From: Pseudomonadota bacterium | GTDB lineage: Bacteria; Myxococcota_A; UBA796; GCA-2862545 | Length of the DNA stretch: 64,000 nucleotides | Direction: 5' to 3' | Assembly (NCBI GenBank): GCA_005776945.1 | Contig: SXOB01000051.1 | Coordinates: 1 to 64,000, forward strand | Shown: positions 7,174-17,410 of the stretch, in pieces | Position numbering within the stretch: the first letter of the stretch is position 1 | Layout: the number at the start of each line of letters is the position of its first letter | Translations under genes and position numbers: made by a program | Notes under the pieces: generated by a model | Seen by the model: the letters and a program-made list of their open reading frames with translations, nothing else | The model's database searches: none | What the model was told of the DNA's origin: nothing

Positions 7174-10100
7174 TTGGACGATGACGCCAAAGTTTGGGCG
7201 CGCGCAAGGAATGACCTCGCGACGCTGGATGCCGACGGCGCCGACGGCGCGACCTTCGCCATGGCGGCGGCCAAACTCGCCGCGGCGATGGGCGGCGGCG
7301 AAGACGTCGAAGCCGACGCATGGTTGGAGGTTGCCGAACAGCGGGCCCGCACCCAGCTCCCACCCACCCACGCCGCCGTCCGACGTTTGTTCGGTTCCCT
7401 TGGGCGGCGGGCCAACCTCCGGGGTGACGTCGAAGCTGCCCTGCTGCATTGGCAAGCATGCGCCGCGGCTTGCCCCGATGACGCCGCCCGCGTCGAGCCA
7501 TGGACGCGCATCGGCGAGCTCCATCGCATTCTTGGACGCCTCGACGCGGCCGCGACAGTGTGGGGGGAAGCGGCGGATGCGGCCGACGCCCACTTGCTGC
7601 CTGACCGTTGGGATCTGCTGCATCGCCTCGCCCGTCTCGCGATCGACCGCGGCCGAGCCAGCGAATCGCTCATCTACGCCGACAGGGCCCAGGCGGCCGT
7701 GGCCGACGCGAACGGCCTGCGCGAAATCGCCGACGCTCAGGCGGAGGCCCTCGGCCTACTCGGACGTTGGGCTGACGCCGTCGACCGGCGTCGCGCCGCC
7801 CTCGACCTGCTCGACGAAAGCGACCCGGCGGACCGCGCCGATGCGTGGCTCGACCTCGCTCGCGCGTGCGCGCGTGCGGGCCAAAGGGCAGAGGCGGAAC
7901 GGGCGGGGCTGGAGTCCCTCGCCCTGCGTCGCGAGGACGGTGACCCTGCGTCGCTCGCCGACGCACATGACGCCCTCGCACGGATTGGCCTGGCCGCGGA
8001 CCGACGCGACGCGGCCGCGCTCCATTTTGCGCGGGCTCACGCCGTCCGGACCGGACAAGACGTCGCGTACGACAACCCGGCGAGCGCGCTCGCCGCGGTT
8101 CCCAAAGACCCCCGGGCTGCCCAATGGGTCGGCGCGATGGCGCCGTGTTTCGACGAACCCGGCCTCACCCACGCGGCAAAGGTCCTCCTTGCCCACCTTC
8201 AGCCGGGCCGCGCCGACAACGGCCTGGCCATCGCGTGCCTCGTCCGTGCCGGCATGCCCCCGTGGCCACACGAGGCGCTTCGCATGGCCTGCCGCAACGC
8301 AGCCTTGGCCGCCGCTCCCTTCGGCGAGGAGCTGATGCGGGTCGCCGGAGCGCGACGCCCCGATGACCTTGGCCCGGCGATTTGGCACCAGGCCGCCGAA
8401 CGGGCGCCAGAATCCGCCGCCGCCTGGGCCGACCTGGACGTCCTCACAGAGGCCTATGGACAGCTCGCCGTCAACAGCGACACGGTACGCCAGGCGGCCT
8501 GGCTCGACGCAGGCCTCATCTCTGCGCTCGATGCCATCGCGCCTTGGTCCAGCCGCGCTGCGGCCCTGCGCTCGCTGGTGGACGTCCTCGGCCGAGAGGA
8601 GTTTTTCGTGGCGCACCCCGCGGCAGGCTGGGTCGCCCGCGCCCGCATCGCGGATGTTGCCCACATCGGGCAACTCCTGACCTTGCTCGCCGAAGCCTGG
8701 CGACAAACGGGTCGCAATGATGCGCCCGCCTGGCCCGGTACGTCCGCCCTGGCCGTGGCCCACGGCGAACGGCTTCCCCGCGACGGCGACACGTTCCGCA
8801 CGAGTTGGGTCCCCTATGCCTGGCCGGCACTCTCCACGGCAAGCTGGGACCCGGGCGACGACACGCCAGGCTCTCAACGCCATCGCTTGGGTCCCGAGCG
8901 CGCCCTCGCCGATTTGCCACGCTTTGCCGGCCGACGCTGGATTCTCGTGATCGACACGGCGCCGATGGACGCGCCTCTTCCTCCGGCGCCGAAGCTCCGG
9001 GCCTCCGTCGAGCGAATCGACTTCTTGTCTGGAGCGGAAGCGTCGCGTTGGCTCGCCCGTGTCCGCGACGCGTCAGGCAGCGCCGAAGTGGCGCACCTCG
9101 ACGCCGCGGCGTGGCGCAACGCAGCCGCGGAGGCGGACGCCTCAGGCGATCGTGAGACGGTACACATCGCCCTCAGCGGCGCACTGCACGCATCCCGCAA
9201 CAACCCGCTCCGCCCGCTGGCCGCGGTGGCGAATGACGCGCAGGCCCTCGGGTATGCACTGTTGGCAGACGGCTCCGCGACCGAGGCCGCCGCATTGCTG
9301 AACATGGCGCGCGACCTGTGGATCGAAGCAGGCCATGGCGACGCCGACCCCGTCGTCATTGACGCCTCCATCGCGTGTTTGCAGGCGTACCAAACCGCCA
9401 AGATGAGGACGGACGGTCGACGCCTCATCGATGCCCTCCTACGCGCAGCGACCCAGCGGCCGGGCGCGAACGGCGGAATCCTCGCAAGTGTTCACCGCGC
9501 CGCAGCGAATTGGGAGCACGCAGACGGTCGGCATGCGGCCGCCATCGCACACTACGACCAGGCCGCCACCTTGCTCGCCGCCGGCCCCGACCGCCTCGCC
9601 TGCGCCGACACACTGCGCGACCTTGCGCGCGCCCAAGCCTCCTTTGCCAACCAGCCCGAAGTGGCGTTGGCGACGTGGTCCTACGCATTGGCTGCCAGGC
9701 GCGAGGCCCTTGGCGACGGCCATATGGACGTCGCCACCGACTTGAGGGAAGTCGCAGAACTCTACGGATCGCTTGGCCGCGACGCCGAGGCCGACGCGTG
9801 TCGCGAGGTGGCGCGCGACCTCCTCGCCGCCAGCTGGTACGCTTCGGACGCCACCGGTTTGGCGGCCATGGCCGCCGACCTCGACGCCCATGTGGCTGCA
9901 GGCGAGGCCGACGAGGCGCTCTGGCTGGCGCGTCGCGCAAATGCCGTGGCCAAACAGGTTTGGGGACCGGGGCAACCGGATTCGGCCGATGCCGCGGCCC
10001 GGCTCATCGACCTCCTCGTCGCCGTCGGTCGAGACGACGAGGTCGTCGACGTCGCCCAGCGCGAGGCCGACGACGCCGCCGAAGCGGTGGCGCGCGCATG

Positions 10101-10449
10101 GTTCCTCGGGGCTGCCGCCGACGCCGCCCTGCGGCTCGGCGACGCGCTGCGCGCCGGCCACGCCGTCGCCAGCATGCACGAGCTTGCGACCTCCTGGCCC
10201 GAAGCCGTCGACGGCATCAGCCTCTTGCAGCGGATCACGGCCGTTCATGTCGTCCAAGGCGAATGGGAGCTTGCGCTGGCCCGCAGCTTCGACGCCCTAC
10301 GCGCCGCTGAGGGTCAACCGGCCCGGCTGGCGGAGGTGGAGCGCGCGATCGCCGGCATTCACACGGCGCGCGGCGACACCAGCACTGCAACCCGCGCAAT
10401 CGCCCGGGCCCTCGCGCACGAGGCTGCCGCGACCCGCGTGCCGGGGTAG
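7174..10449 (+). CDS. Large TPR-like helical repeat protein
   Basis: This 1091-residue protein probably starts at TTG 7174, three bases after the previous stop. It is rich in Ala, Asp and Arg and is built from many helix pairs of the tetratricopeptide type; examples are WTRIGELHRILGRLDAAATVWGEAADAAD near 110-135 and AIAHYDQAATLLAAGPDRLACADTLRDLA-like pairs in the second half. A middle stretch (about 540-660) is less repetitive and may hold a separate domain. No signal peptide or membrane segment is seen, so it is likely a cytoplasmic scaffold. PEP carboxykinase follows after 21 bases. Function is not known. Confidence 0.75.
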   Translation: MDDDAKVWARARNDLATLDADGADGATFAMAAAKLAAAMGGGEDVEADAWLEVAEQRARTQLPPTHAAVRRLFGSLGRRANLRGDVEAALLHWQACAAACPDDAARVEPWTRIGELHRILGRLDAAATVWGEAADAADAHLLPDRWDLLHRLARLAIDRGRASESLIYADRAQAAVADANGLREIADAQAEALGLLGRWADAVDRRRAALDLLDESDPADRADAWLDLARACARAGQRAEAERAGLESLALRREDGDPASLADAHDALARIGLAADRRDAAALHFARAHAVRTGQDVAYDNPASALAAVPKDPRAAQWVGAMAPCFDEPGLTHAAKVLLAHLQPGRADNGLAIACLVRAGMPPWPHEALRMACRNAALAAAPFGEELMRVAGARRPDDLGPAIWHQAAERAPESAAAWADLDVLTEAYGQLAVNSDTVRQAAWLDAGLISALDAIAPWSSRAAALRSLVDVLGREEFFVAHPAAGWVARARIADVAHIGQLLTLLAEAWRQTGRNDAPAWPGTSALAVAHGERLPRDGDTFRTSWVPYAWPALSTASWDPGDDTPGSQRHRLGPERALADLPRFAGRRWILVIDTAPMDAPLPPAPKLRASVERIDFLSGAEASRWLARVRDASGSAEVAHLDAAAWRNAAAEADASGDRETVHIALSGALHASRNNPLRPLAAVANDAQALGYALLADGSATEAAALLNMARDLWIEAGHGDADPVVIDASIACLQAYQTAKMRTDGRRLIDALLRAATQRPGANGGILASVHRAAANWEHADGRHAAAIAHYDQAATLLAAGPDRLACADTLRDLARAQASFANQPEVALATWSYALAARREALGDGHMDVATDLREVAELYGSLGRDAEADACREVARDLLAASWYASDATGLAAMAADLDAHVAAGEADEALWLARRANAVAKQVWGPGQPDSADAAARLIDLLVAVGRDDEVVDVAQREADDAAEAVARAWFLGAAADAALRLGDALRAGHAVASMHELATSWPEAVDGISLLQRITAVHVVQGEWELALARSFDALRAAEGQPARLAEVERAIAGIHTARGDTSTATRAIARALAHEAAATRVPG

Positions 10450-10470
10450 GCGCACCTTCCGGGGGCCCCC

Positions 10471-12252
10471 GTGAACGACACCGCAGCGACCAAGAATCCG
10501 ACCCTTCGCGCGTGGGTCGACGCCATGGCCTCGATGTGCAAGCCCGATCGCGTGGTCTGGTGCGACGGATCGGAGGCTGAGCGCCGCAGCCTGCTCGACT
10601 CGTGTGTTCGCGAAGGGACGCTGGAGCGGCTGAATCCTGAACTGCGCCCCGACTCCTACCTCCACCGGTCCAACCCGAACGACGTCGCCCGCGTCGAGCA
10701 CCTCACCTTCATCTGTACGCCGACCCGTGAAGAGGCGGGGCCCAACAACCATTGGATGGCGCCGGCCGACGCGATCGCCAAACTCTCGGCCCTCTACGAC
10801 GGCGCCATGCGCGGGCGCACGATGTACGTCGTCCCTTACGTCATGGGTCCCCTCGGCTCGCCGCTCAGCAAGATCGGCGTCGAGCTGACCGACAGCGCGT
10901 ACGTCGTTCTCAACATGCGAATCATGACCCGTATGGGCACGGCCGCCCTCGACATGCTGGGCCAGTCCGACGATTTCAACCGCGGTCTGCACAGCACCCT
11001 TGACTGCAATCCCGAACGCCGCTTCATCTGCCACTTCCCGCAGACGAACACGATCTGGTCGGTCGGCAGCGGCTACGGCGGCAACGTCCTGCTCGGCAAG
11101 AAGTGTCTTGCGCTCCGAATCGGCTCCTACCTTGGCCGCAAAGAGGGATGGCTCGCCGAACACATGCTGATCCTCGGCGTCGAGTCCCCCGACGGGCAGA
11201 CGACCTACGTTGCGGCGGCCTTCCCGTCGGCCTGCGGCAAGACCAACTTCGCGATGTTGATTCCGCCCAAACGCTTCGACGGCTGGAAGGTGTGGACGGT
11301 TGGCGACGACATCGCTTGGATGCGCGTCGGCGACGACGGCCGCCTTTGGGCGATCAATCCCGAGGCTGGGTACTTCGGCGTCGCGCCGGGGACGAGTTTA
11401 CAGTCCAACCCGCGCGCGATGCAGACCATCGAACGGGACACCATCTTCACGAACGTGGCGCGCACCGACGAAGGGGACATCTGGTGGGAAGGGATGGGCG
11501 CGCCGCCTCCGCACCTCATCGACTGGCAGGGGCGCGATTGGACGCCCGAGTCCAAAGAAAAGGCCGCTCATCCCAACGCCCGCTTTACGGCCCCGATGGC
11601 CAACAACCGCGCGTTGAGCCCCTTCGCGGAAGATCCGCGCGGCGTGCCCATCAGCGCCATCGTCTTCGGCGGTCGTCGGGCCACCACCGTCCCATTGATC
11701 GTGCAGTCGTTCAATTGGACCCACGGCGTGTACATGGGCGCCACGATGGGCAGCGAGACGACGGCTGCCGCCACCGGCCAGGTCGGAATCGTCCGCCGCG
11801 ACCCCATGGCCATGCTTCCCTTCTGTGGGTACGACATGGGGTCCTACTTTGGGCACTGGCTCGACATGGCCGCCCGAATCCCGTCGCCGCCCAAGATTTT
11901 CATGGTCAACTGGTTTCGCAAGGGCGAAGGCGGGAAATGGCTGTGGCCCGGCTACACCGAGAACATGCGCGTTCTGAAGTGGATCATCGACCGGGCCCAC
12001 GGCCGCATCTCCGCCGTCGAAACGCCGATCGGATGGGCGCCGCGCGAGTCGGACATCGATCTTGCAGGCCTGAACATCGAGGCGGCCGACTTCGCCGAGT
12101 CCATGCGCATCGACCGCGACGAATGGAAGGCGGAACTTCAAGACCACGCCGGCCACTTCGAGAAGCTCGGTGCCGGCGTCCCACCTGAGTTGGAGCTGCA
12201 GCGCCGTCTCTTGCTTGCTCGGGTCGAGCGCGACCTGAGCGCTTCCGGGTGA
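10471..12252 (+). CDS. pckG: Phosphoenolpyruvate carboxykinase (GTP)
   Basis: A 593-residue GTP-dependent PEP carboxykinase, which converts oxaloacetate and GTP to PEP, GDP and CO2 in gluconeogenesis. Seen are the PEPCK P-loop [13 protein letters not shown] (251-263), the metal-binding VGDDIAWM (278-285), [13 protein letters not shown] (296-308) and [11 protein letters not shown], with [16 protein letters not shown] and [10 protein letters not shown] earlier. Length fits the GTP class (about 600) and not the ATP class. The start is GTG 10471. Having the GTP-type enzyme is common in Actinobacteria and some deltaproteobacteria. It lies in the same window as citrate synthase, malate dehydrogenase and transhydrogenase. 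Confidence 0.95.
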   Translation: MNDTAATKNPTLRAWVDAMASMCKPDRVVWCDGSEAERRSLLDSCVREGTLERLNPELRPDSYLHRSNPNDVARVEHLTFICTPTREEAGPNNHWMAPADAIAKLSALYDGAMRGRTMYVVPYVMGPLGSPLSKIGVELTDSAYVVLNMRIMTRMGTAALDMLGQSDDFNRGLHSTLDCNPERRFICHFPQTNTIWSVGSGYGGNVLLGKKCLALRIGSYLGRKEGWLAEHMLILGVESPDGQTTYVAAAFPSACGKTNFAMLIPPKRFDGWKVWTVGDDIAWMRVGDDGRLWAINPEAGYFGVAPGTSLQSNPRAMQTIERDTIFTNVARTDEGDIWWEGMGAPPPHLIDWQGRDWTPESKEKAAHPNARFTAPMANNRALSPFAEDPRGVPISAIVFGGRRATTVPLIVQSFNWTHGVYMGATMGSETTAAATGQVGIVRRDPMAMLPFCGYDMGSYFGHWLDMAARIPSPPKIFMVNWFRKGEGGKWLWPGYTENMRVLKWIIDRAHGRISAVETPIGWAPRESDIDLAGLNIEAADFAESMRIDRDEWKAELQDHAGHFEKLGAGVPPELELQRRLLLARVERDLSASG

Positions 12253-12283
12253 ACGAAACCACGCGTTCGACCACAAGCCCTAT

Positions 12284-13003
12284 ATGATCGGTCTGATCGC
12301 CGCCGTCGCGATGGCTCAGGAAGTGCACGGCCTCCATGACGCCAGATCGGTGAGCCTTGTCGAGGCCATCAGTTTGGGGGAGCCCCTGCTCCACCAAAGT
12401 GACTTGGCCCAGTTCGGCGTACGTCTGGACTGGCGGACGGCGTCCGGAGCCCACACGGCAACGTTGACCGCCACCGACGTCCAACGCGTGGTCCACCTCG
12501 CCGGGGACGCGGGTTGGGACGCGCTCATCTTCAGCACCCCGGCGGGCGACCTTTCCGTCGAAATCGGGCCCTGTGGGATCATCGAAGCCTACGCGCGCTC
12601 CTACGGCGACGTCCTCGACCGGGTCCCTGTCCACCTCACCGCAGCGGGGCTGGCCGCTCCACCTTGTCCGCTGCCCCAACCGATCGTCGCGGGCAAGGTG
12701 GCGAGTATTCCCGACGTCGGGCCGCGACTGGCACGGGTCGACGTCGATGCATCCTACGGGGATCTCGCCGAACAGATCCGGGAGCGCGCGCCGTGGCTCG
12801 GCGCCTGCTGGGGAGATGGCGGCGGCGACGAGGTCATCGTTCGCGGGCCCGTTGGCGTCGGACCCCTCAGCCGCCTCCGCGTCACCGGCACGGCCGACGC
12901 CGCGCTCGCCAGCTGTGTGGAACACGCGCTGCAGTCGGTTAAAGCCCCGCCAAACTGGTCGGGACCCAACCGCATCACCTTCGTTGTCGGCGCCCCTGGA
13001 TAG
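12284..13003 (+). CDS. Secreted protein with AgmX/PglI-like C-terminal domain
   Basis: This 239-residue protein begins MIGLIAAVAMAQEVHG, a short uncharged signal peptide cut after AMA. The N-terminal half has no recognisable domain. The last 80 residues, from LGACWGD to RITFVVGAP, follow the pattern of the AgmX/PglI C-terminal domain of myxobacteria: a Cys near the start, beta strands with a 'variation over parent' layout, a second Cys (SCVEHALQSVKAPP) and a final hydrophobic strand. In that family the two Cys probably pair. It lies ten bases before a membrane Ser/Thr kinase gene and may be cotranscribed with it. Function is inferred to be in the envelope. Confidence 0.7.
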   Translation: MIGLIAAVAMAQEVHGLHDARSVSLVEAISLGEPLLHQSDLAQFGVRLDWRTASGAHTATLTATDVQRVVHLAGDAGWDALIFSTPAGDLSVEIGPCGIIEAYARSYGDVLDRVPVHLTAAGLAAPPCPLPQPIVAGKVASIPDVGPRLARVDVDASYGDLAEQIRERAPWLGACWGDGGGDEVIVRGPVGVGPLSRLRVTGTADAALASCVEHALQSVKAPPNWSGPNRITFVVGAPG

Positions 13004-13012
13004 GCGGGGCCT

Positions 13013-14992
13013 ATGGTGCCTCGCAACGCCGATGACCTGACCGATCCCCAGGCTGCCGATCCGATCGTCGGCCGCCTCGTGGCGGATCGTTATCGGGTCG
13101 AGGAGTGGATCGCGCGGGGCGGGATGAGCCGCGTTTACCGAGCGCGCGACCTGCGCGCTGACCGAACCGTCGCCCTCAAGGTGCTCCGCCCCCCTCGGGG
13201 CGAACCCGTCGAGTTGTACGCCCGTTGGTTCGCTGACGAGGCCGCCACCGGCGCCGCTCTGCGCCATCCCAACACGGTGCAGACCTACGACTGGGGCCAC
13301 ACACCGGAAGGCACGTGGTTCCTTGCGCTCGAATACGTCGCCGGTCGAACGCTCTCCACCGCCATCAAAGACGGTCCCCTCGACCCAGGGCGCGCCCTCC
13401 GCATCGCGTTGGCGCTCGCGAGCTCGCTGGAAGAGGCGCACGGTCACGGCATCGTCCATCGCGACCTCAAGCCTGCCAACGTCATGCTCGTCGATCAGGA
13501 TGGCGCCGAAGTCGTCAAGGTCATCGACTTCGGCATCTCGGTAAACGTCCAGGATGATCCAACCCACGACGCGGGCCTTGGAAGTCCCCGATACGTCGCT
13601 CCCGAGCAAATCAAACAGGCGCCCATCGACCATCGCGTCGACATTTACAGCTTTGGGATCATCCTCTACGAGATGCTCGTCGGAAGGCCTCCGTTCGTTG
13701 GGAATCGCGCCGTCGGCGTGCTCCTTGCCCACCTTCACGAAGCGCCCAAACCGGTCGCAGAAGCGGCCCCAGCCCGCCTCGCGCTGTCGCTGACGACCCT
13801 CGTCGACACGTGCCTCGAAAAGGACCCCACCCGTCGCCCTGCGACGATGGCGGAGGTGGCGCGGGGCCTCAGGCTGGCCGCTCTCGAAATGGGCGAAACG
13901 CTTCAGAAACCCGCGGTGCCCGTCACCGCAGAGCCGGCGCCGGCGCCCATGGAGAGGACGCCCGCCCGCATCTCGGTGTCCATTCCCGTTCTCGTCGTCG
14001 GCGTCACCGTCGCGTTCATCCTGGTGCTGGGTGCCCTCGTGATCGCCTGCGCGAAGCCGGCCCCCCCCCCGTCTCCCGAGCCCCCCCCGCCGACCGTGGC
14101 CGCTTCGCCGGCGCTTCCGGGTCACAACGTCACGCCGACCGACGACCGCGAAGGGGAGATCACCGTCGTCGCCAAGGACCCGGGCCAAACCTGGACGAGC
14201 CGCGGGTACCTTCGGCTGCCAGCCGAAGCGCCCCGCGAGGGTTGGACATGCGACGACAACCACGTCGCGTGCGCCGTCGAACGCGACATGCTCCGCTGTG
14301 GCTACACCACCCAGCCCGGCGCCTTCCCGACGGAGGTCGCTCCGGTTGCCAACTGTTCGTCGGGCGACTGGTCCGCGGCATTTCAACTCCTTCGCGAGTT
14401 TCAGGGGCGCCGTTCGCCGCTGTTCAGTCCCGAGCCCGGACACGTCAACATCACCCGTTTCACCGATCGCCTCACGGGCGGTGTCGCCGTGACCTGGGCT
14501 GCCAGAGCGACGCCCGGCGCCTACGCGTCGAATGTCGATGGGGTGGTGTGCGGACTCGCGCCGTGGACGCCGCGCGTACTCGGGGCAGATGCCCGATTCC
14601 TCTGGGTCTCCGTCGAGGCCGAGGTCCAGGCGACGAGCGCCACGTGCCACCTGCCCACGGATGGCGCCCCGATCCGCGTCGCCGTCGCGCTCCTCCCGCC
14701 CAACGCCACAGGCCCTGGCTTGCGCCTCGACGGCCCCGCAGCCTGGACGGCGCTGCGGACAGGCGACGGCCTTCGCGGGGGCCGACTCACCGCGGAGCGG
14801 GCGGACCTGGCCATCGGCAACGTCAACGCCACCGACGTGGCGGGCGTAAGTTGCCAGGTCGCCGACGCCGGCGATGGGCGCCGCCACCTGTTCGTGAACG
14901 TCGACCGCAGCGTCGTCGCGCCCCGAGCCACGTGCACGCTGCGCACCGTCGACGGCGCTCCCTACGACGTCCTGGTGACAATTTCGCCCTGA
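13013..14992 (+). CDS. Transmembrane Ser/Thr protein kinase with Cys-rich extracytoplasmic repeats
   Basis: A 659-residue receptor-type kinase. The kinase domain (about 27-290) has the Gly loop IARGGMSRVY, catalytic Lys56 (VALKVL), HRDLKPAN (149-156), DFG (172-174) and APE (196-198), so it should be active. A Pro-rich juxtamembrane part leads to one transmembrane helix (about 320-346). The outer part after a PPPSPEPPPP linker contains at least two similar units of about 75 residues; each has 'GV-x-C', a strand, 'ATC-x-L' and 'DGAP', so the paired Cys are probably disulfide-bonded. The start is ATG 13013 (GTG 13016 is possible). It may sense an envelope signal. Confidence 0.9.
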   Translation: MVPRNADDLTDPQAADPIVGRLVADRYRVEEWIARGGMSRVYRARDLRADRTVALKVLRPPRGEPVELYARWFADEAATGAALRHPNTVQTYDWGHTPEGTWFLALEYVAGRTLSTAIKDGPLDPGRALRIALALASSLEEAHGHGIVHRDLKPANVMLVDQDGAEVVKVIDFGISVNVQDDPTHDAGLGSPRYVAPEQIKQAPIDHRVDIYSFGIILYEMLVGRPPFVGNRAVGVLLAHLHEAPKPVAEAAPARLALSLTTLVDTCLEKDPTRRPATMAEVARGLRLAALEMGETLQKPAVPVTAEPAPAPMERTPARISVSIPVLVVGVTVAFILVLGALVIACAKPAPPPSPEPPPPTVAASPALPGHNVTPTDDREGEITVVAKDPGQTWTSRGYLRLPAEAPREGWTCDDNHVACAVERDMLRCGYTTQPGAFPTEVAPVANCSSGDWSAAFQLLREFQGRRSPLFSPEPGHVNITRFTDRLTGGVAVTWAARATPGAYASNVDGVVCGLAPWTPRVLGADARFLWVSVEAEVQATSATCHLPTDGAPIRVAVALLPPNATGPGLRLDGPAAWTALRTGDGLRGGRLTAERADLAIGNVNATDVAGVSCQVADAGDGRRHLFVNVDRSVVAPRATCTLRTVDGAPYDVLVTISP

Positions 14993-15038
14993 CCCTTTCT
15001 CGCCCGCGACCGCTGAGGGTCCAAACGTTGGAGGCTCG

Positions 15039-15848
15039 ATGCGCACATTGCCCCTTCTCGCCCTCGTGGCTTGTTTCGACGGCCCGATGACCACCCGCCA
15101 GGTGTTGGAGGCCCTCGATCAGACCCACCGCTCGGGCCTCGGGCTGGTTGCGGTCGAGGAGCCGATCGAGGTCAGCACGGACTTCACGCTTGGCGCCGCG
15201 ATCGAGGCGGCCGCCCAGGAAATCGCAGACTTCTGGGCATCCCAGGCACCGTGCTCGACCGTGCTCATCGAAGGCGCGACGTTGACGGTCGACTACGGCG
15301 ACGGCGAAGACACCTGCCAGTACAATGGCATGTCCTGGTCGGGCGTCACGGCCGTCACGGTGGCCAGCACCCAGCCCGGCGACTTGACGGTCACGCACGA
15401 CTGGGACGCCTTCCGCAACGAGAACGTCCAGGTCGACGGCGTTGCCACCGTGGACTGGAGCGGCGAGGACGCCACCCGTCATGTGCAGACCGAGCACACG
15501 TGGACCGATACGTCCACCGGCGAGACCGTTGACGTCGTCGACGACCACGTCCAAGGTCCACTCGACAGCGCAGGCGGCTGGATCGGCGGCCTCACGCTGG
15601 ACGGCACGCGCGACTGGACGAGCGGCGAGGACGCCTGGGCGCTCGACATGACCGACATCGCCTGGCGATGGATCGACCCCGCCCCCGAGGCCGGCCAATT
15701 CACGATCTCCAACCCCGAGGGCCAAGTGTTGACCGTCGACTACGCGCGCGTCGACGCCACGACGATCGCGATGACGATCACGGGTGCCCGCCGAGACCTC
15801 GTTTTCCACATCGGCGCGCTGGGGGCCATCGAGGAAGTGACGGAATAG
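15039..15848 (+). CDS. Lipoprotein of unknown function
   Basis: A 269-residue protein begins MRTLPLLALVACFDGP, a type II signal with Cys12. Its ATG follows GGAGG by four bases. After a helical segment (about 17-70) the protein is beta-rich with many Thr, Asp and Trp, for example TVDWSGEDATRHVQTEHTW and NPEGQVLTVDYARVDATTIA, suggesting an antiparallel beta-sheet domain displayed in the periplasm or on the outer membrane. Two Cys (near 75 and 95) could pair. The next lipoprotein gene starts eight bases after the stop, so both are probably cotranscribed. No family was recognised. Confidence 0.75.
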   Translation: MRTLPLLALVACFDGPMTTRQVLEALDQTHRSGLGLVAVEEPIEVSTDFTLGAAIEAAAQEIADFWASQAPCSTVLIEGATLTVDYGDGEDTCQYNGMSWSGVTAVTVASTQPGDLTVTHDWDAFRNENVQVDGVATVDWSGEDATRHVQTEHTWTDTSTGETVDVVDDHVQGPLDSAGGWIGGLTLDGTRDWTSGEDAWALDMTDIAWRWIDPAPEAGQFTISNPEGQVLTVDYARVDATTIAMTITGARRDLVFHIGALGAIEEVTE

Positions 15849-15856
15849 GCGAGGGC

Positions 15857-17383
15857 ATGGCACATCGATGGCTCTGCCTCTTGCTCCTCTCAGCATGCGG
15901 GGGCGAAACCGGCTTCCACCGCGACGTCGACGTTGGCGCAACGCCGGGCCCCGAAATCGACGTTCAGCCCCTCGATCTCGAATTCGGCCCGCTCAACCCC
16001 GGCCAAGACCAGGTCCGGGCGTTCACGATTCGCAACATCGGGGACCAGGCGCTCCACCTGGCTGACGTCCTGTTGGAGGGCGACGCCTCGTTCTCGCTAC
16101 TGACGGGGGTCGCCGACACGTCCCTGTTGCCTGAAGAGACCTTGGTCGTCGACGTCCTCTTCGAGCCGCTCTACATCGAAGCCTTGGGTTCGGTCACGGT
16201 CCACTCCGACGACCTCGACGAGCCCGTCGTCACCGTCTCGCTTCTTGGCACCGCCAACGTCCCGCAACTCGAAATCTCACCGAACCCCGTCGAATTCGGC
16301 GAAGTCGCCATCGCGTGCGAGCTGAGGGCCAACGTGACGCTCACAAACGTGGGGACCCGCGACCTGCGTTTGGACGACGCCACCGTGTCGGGAGACGCCT
16401 TCACGATGGTCGAAGGCCTGCCAGGCACCGTGCTGCTCGCACCCGGCGAGTCGACGCCCGTCAAGATCGACTTCGCGGCGACGTCCACGACGTTGTCCGA
16501 AGGGTCCCTCGACGTCGCGTCGAACGATGCCCGCGGCATCGTGTCCGCCCCCCTGATTGGCCTTGGCTTCTATGAACGCACCGGCGAAGCCACGCTCTCG
16601 GTCCCCAAGGACACGCCGGTCGACATCCTCTTCGCGATCGACCAGTCTTGCTCGATGGGTCCGAGCCAAGTCGCCCTCGCCTTCGCCTTCGGCGAGTTCA
16701 TCGCGCGCATCGAAGAAGGCACCGCGAACTGGCAGCTCGGCGTCGTCACGGAAGACGACGGCTGCTTCTCCCAAGGCGTCATCACGCCTACCACCCCCAA
16801 TTACGCCGACGTCTTCGCCAACGCGGTGTCCGGCACCGGCGGTAGCCTCACCGAATCCCTGCTGGCGCTTTCTGCCGCAGCCATCGACCAAAGCGACGGC
16901 TGCAACGCAGGCTTCTTGCGACCCGACACCGCACTCAGCGTCATCGTCGTGTCCGACGAAAAAGAGCAGTCCGGCGTCGATTGGTCGGTTTGGGTCGACG
17001 CGATGACGGCTCACTTGACCGACGCCGAGGACCTCGTCATCAGCGGCATCGTCGACCTGTACGAGGTCTGTGGCGATCCGTTCAACATCGGCGCGGCCGG
17101 CTACACCGAGGCAGCGACGGCGACCGGCGGGCTCCTGCTCGACATCTGCGACACGACCTGGGTCGACTCGGTTCGGGAGTTGGCCGGCGTGTCGCTCGAA
17201 GACTTCCAGACCCTCGCGCTCGACGATGACGTCGACCCCAACAGCCTCCATGTCACCGTGGACGGCGTCGAATTTTCCGATTGGGAATACGACAACCTGC
17301 CGCCGCGCATCGATTTTCCGACCCCATGGGAGGGCGGCGAACAGATCGTCGTGACCTGGGGCCACCTTTCGGACTGCCGCTAG
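15857..17383 (+). CDS. Lipoprotein with two HYDIN/ASPM-like domains and a VWA domain
   Basis: The frame is open further upstream, but ATG 15857, preceded by GCGAGGG, gives MAHRWLCLLLLSACGG with lipobox Cys14, so I use it (508 residues). Residues 33-133 and 137-238 are two 'choice-of-anchor D' or ASPM-SPD-2-HYDIN-type Ig domains with repeated DLEFGPLNPG and PVEFGEVAI starts and NIGDQALHL or NVGTRDLRL strands. Residues 255-440 are a von Willebrand A domain with a complete MIDAS start, Asp262-x-Ser264-x-Ser266 in FAIDQSCSMG. VWA proteins bind partners through a metal ion. The protein is probably surface- or periplasm-exposed; its ligand is unknown. Confidence 0.88.
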   Translation: MAHRWLCLLLLSACGGETGFHRDVDVGATPGPEIDVQPLDLEFGPLNPGQDQVRAFTIRNIGDQALHLADVLLEGDASFSLLTGVADTSLLPEETLVVDVLFEPLYIEALGSVTVHSDDLDEPVVTVSLLGTANVPQLEISPNPVEFGEVAIACELRANVTLTNVGTRDLRLDDATVSGDAFTMVEGLPGTVLLAPGESTPVKIDFAATSTTLSEGSLDVASNDARGIVSAPLIGLGFYERTGEATLSVPKDTPVDILFAIDQSCSMGPSQVALAFAFGEFIARIEEGTANWQLGVVTEDDGCFSQGVITPTTPNYADVFANAVSGTGGSLTESLLALSAAAIDQSDGCNAGFLRPDTALSVIVVSDEKEQSGVDWSVWVDAMTAHLTDAEDLVISGIVDLYEVCGDPFNIGAAGYTEAATATGGLLLDICDTTWVDSVRELAGVSLEDFQTLALDDDVDPNSLHVTVDGVEFSDWEYDNLPPRIDFPTPWEGGEQIVVTWGHLSDCR

Positions 17384-17410
17384 CGGGCTGCGAGCAAGTG
17401 GCTCGGGCGC

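Noticed and set aside
11984-15094. Very long minus-strand open frame opposite the kinase and PEPCK region
   Set aside because: It is a high-GC shadow: Arg/Gly/Asp-biased, no motifs, and it overlaps several well-supported genes on the other strand.
17384-17410. Intrinsic terminator between convergent genes
   Set aside because: A weak CGAGC/GCTCG dyad is present but no T-run follows on either strand.
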